From the NCBI GenBank assembly GCA_039973685.1, contig JBDWKL010000028.1, positions 38,988 to 102,987 of the forward strand: DNA of 64,000 bases, read 5' to 3'. Below the pieces are notes generated by a model that saw only the letters and a list, made by a program, of their open reading frames with translations, was not told the origin of the DNA and searched no databases. Position 1 is the first letter of the stretch. Each line of letters begins with the position of its first letter. Source of the stretch: Hyphomicrobiales bacterium (GTDB taxonomy: Bacteria; Pseudomonadota; Alphaproteobacteria; Rhizobiales; JACESI01). The position numbers and the translations under genes were made by a program. This document shows, in pieces, positions 62,761 to 64,000 of this stretch.

Positions 62761-64000
62761 GTGAATCCATTATTGATTTTTTTTGCAATCGCTGGAGCAG
62801 GCGCGACCGCCGTTGGTGGTTATGTTGCCTATGATCGCTATCAAGAAAACCAAAAGACAGAGATTGCGAAGCTTGCAGAACCTGAGCTGAAAAAACCAAA
62901 AACCGTTGAAGAAGGTGCGTCCAAAGCTGCGCCGCTTGAAAAAGCCCCAGAAGAGACGGCCGCAAAGATAGTTGAGGAAACTCCCGCTGCACCCCTAACG
63001 CCCACATTTGATATTGTACGTGTTGAAAAAGATGGCAGCATGTTGGTTGCTGGGCAGGCGGAGCCGACCTCTGAGGTTACGCTCATGAACGGTGAACAGC
63101 CTATCGGCACGGCGACGGTAGATGATGCCGGAGCCTTCGTTGTTCTGCCTGATACCCCGCTCAAAGGGGCAGACAACCAGATATCTATCCGCTCAAAGCT
63201 CTCAGATGGAACGACGGTGACGTCTGAGCAACAAGTAGCGGTTGCTATTCCAGAGCAAGGGGACGTGCTGGTTGCCCTTGTTGAGTCAGGTAAGCCTGTT
63301 GAAATTTTGCAAAAGCCAAAACCGAAAGCGGAGCCAGAACCTGTTGTGGTCGTGAACACGCCAGACCCAGAGCCAACGCCAGAAGTTGTAGATGCAGCCC
63401 CTGCGAAGGAAGTTGTCGCTGCTGCGCCAGAAATAATAGATGTACCAAAACCGGTTTCTAAACCAGTTGCCGACGCGGTTACCGTACTTGAAAAAGCCAA
63501 GCCTGCAGTTGAAGAGACCGTTGTTGCTAAGGTTGAAGAGGTTGTTGAGAGCGTTACGGCTGAGGAAATCAAACCCGAGCTAACGCCAGAAGTTGTGCAA
63601 GAACCATTGAAGGAAGCACGCAAGGAAAGCAAAAAGCGGGTCGCGCGCCTGTTGTTGGAGCAGCAAGAAGAAGTTGCACCTGTTGTAGAAGAAGTGGTTG
63701 TTGAAGCGCCCCAACCAGAAGCAGTTCAACCAGAAGCGCTCAAGGCTCCAGAAGCTTCAAGCCCAGAAACACCAACAGTCGCAGCGCCAGCTGCAGAGCC
63801 TGTGGTCAAGGAACCTCCTGTTGAGCGAGTTGCAACTATTATCGAAGAGAAGAAGCCTGAACCTGCAAAGGTCGTTGAACCTCTTAAAACAATCACAATA
63901 GAAGCCGTTGAAGTTGAAAACGACACGTTGTTTGTTGCTGGCAAAGCAGACCCCGATGAAACCGTGCGTGTTTATGTCGACGATGAATTGATTGGGGACA
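62761..64000 (+). CDS. Glu/Val/Pro-rich envelope protein with Ig-like repeats (3' end outside window)
   Basis: A reading frame opens with GTG at 62761 and is still open at 64000, 413 codons. The N-terminus NPLLIFFAIAGAGATAVGGY is a signal anchor or uncleaved signal. The rest alternates low-complexity Glu/Val/Ala/Pro/Lys-rich linkers with Ig-like units: FDIVRVEKDGSMLVAGQAEP followed by TSEVTLMNGEQPIGTATVDD, and a second copy starting ITIEAVEVENDTLFVAGKAD near the window end. Rhizobial proteins of this design often end in a LysM peptidoglycan-binding domain, which would lie beyond 64000. An antisense frame in the same region is a composition artefact. Confidence 0.75.
   Translation, partial: MNPLLIFFAIAGAGATAVGGYVAYDRYQENQKTEIAKLAEPELKKPKTVEEGASKAAPLEKAPEETAAKIVEETPAAPLTPTFDIVRVEKDGSMLVAGQAEPTSEVTLMNGEQPIGTATVDDAGAFVVLPDTPLKGADNQISIRSKLSDGTTVTSEQQVAVAIPEQGDVLVALVESGKPVEILQKPKPKAEPEPVVVVNTPDPEPTPEVVDAAPAKEVVAAAPEIIDVPKPVSKPVADAVTVLEKAKPAVEETVVAKVEEVVESVTAEEIKPELTPEVVQEPLKEARKESKKRVARLLLEQQEEVAPVVEEVVVEAPQPEAVQPEALKAPEASSPETPTVAAPAAEPVVKEPPVERVATIIEEKKPEPAKVVEPLKTITIEAVEVENDTLFVAGKADPDETVRVYVDDELIGD

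Noticed and set aside
62841..63632. 263-codon minus-strand Ser/Thr-rich frame
   Set aside because: It is the complement of a Glu/Val/Pro/Ala-rich gene; Ser/Thr/Gly homogeneity without structure is a composition artefact.
1..64000. CRISPR arrays, insertion sequences, prophage genes
   Set aside because: No regularly spaced direct repeats, transposase-like or phage structural sequences were seen on either strand.

Overview
The window reads as one chromosomal segment of an alphaproteobacterium of the order Hyphomicrobiales (the rhizobial group), probably marine. The order is suggested by several arrangements and families typical of it: zwf-pgl-edd in one operon, a DUF2059 gene between rpiA and gor, an IalB-family secreted protein, a DUF2865 protein, a class II DAHP synthase, a periplasmic smo/mtl-type polyol importer, and a GTTC-N7-GTTC LexA-type box before parE. 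Base composition looks low for the group by eye (mid-40s % GC), which would fit marine genera; this is inference and genus is not claimed. I see no rRNA, CRISPR array, insertion sequence, integrase or prophage.

Layout. 1-1260: 3' end of a catalase-family gene, a degenerate stretch and tRNA-Ser. 1585-3146: a small secreted protein, rlmB, tRNA-Tyr and tRNA-Gly. 3894-11355: a seven-gene polyol operon (binding protein, two permeases, AraC regulator, mannitol dehydrogenase, ATPase, fructokinase) that takes mannitol/sorbitol-type polyols to fructose 6-phosphate. 12228-14684: an outer-membrane barrel protein and a secreted SHOCT protein. 14866-18823: zwf, pgl, edd, the upper Entner-Doudoroff pathway, a natural outlet for the sugar imported upstream. 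18924-20187: a tiny secreted repeat protein and an IalB protein. 20227-25006: the glycine cleavage operon gcvTHP behind a tandem glycine riboswitch. 25174-26976: a second IlvD/Edd-type sugar-acid dehydratase.

27271-30102 is the least explained block: on the minus strand, a four-helix membrane protein with two Cys-pair loops, an FG-GAP/UnbV-type exported repeat protein and another membrane protein. 30482-34680: an RND efflux pump and its adaptor. 35197-38845: tRNA-Asn, an orphan glycine-betaine-type binding protein and parE, whose promoter carries a LexA-type box. 39138-42950: a GGDEF-EAL protein, a SAM methyltransferase and gph. 43104-49351: gabD, rpiA, DUF2059, gor, a gamma-glutamylcyclotransferase-like gene and DAHP synthase. 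49411-53346: small stress/metabolism genes (YHS, alpha/beta hydrolase, GFA, LigB-type dioxygenase, MFS). 53343-62628: gltX, a DUF2865 protein overlapping it, maeB, a short membrane ORF, cysS, cimA and a LOG-family gene. The window ends inside a large Glu/Val/Pro-rich envelope protein.

Most of the window is core metabolism. The points most worth following are the 27.3-30.1 kb membrane/repeat cluster, an 11-bp inverted repeat bracketing the likely gcv promoter, the LexA-type control of parE, a 51-residue membrane ORF with a strong ribosome binding site, and a nested palindrome at 27148-27190. No calculation or database search was run; family calls rest on recognised motifs.
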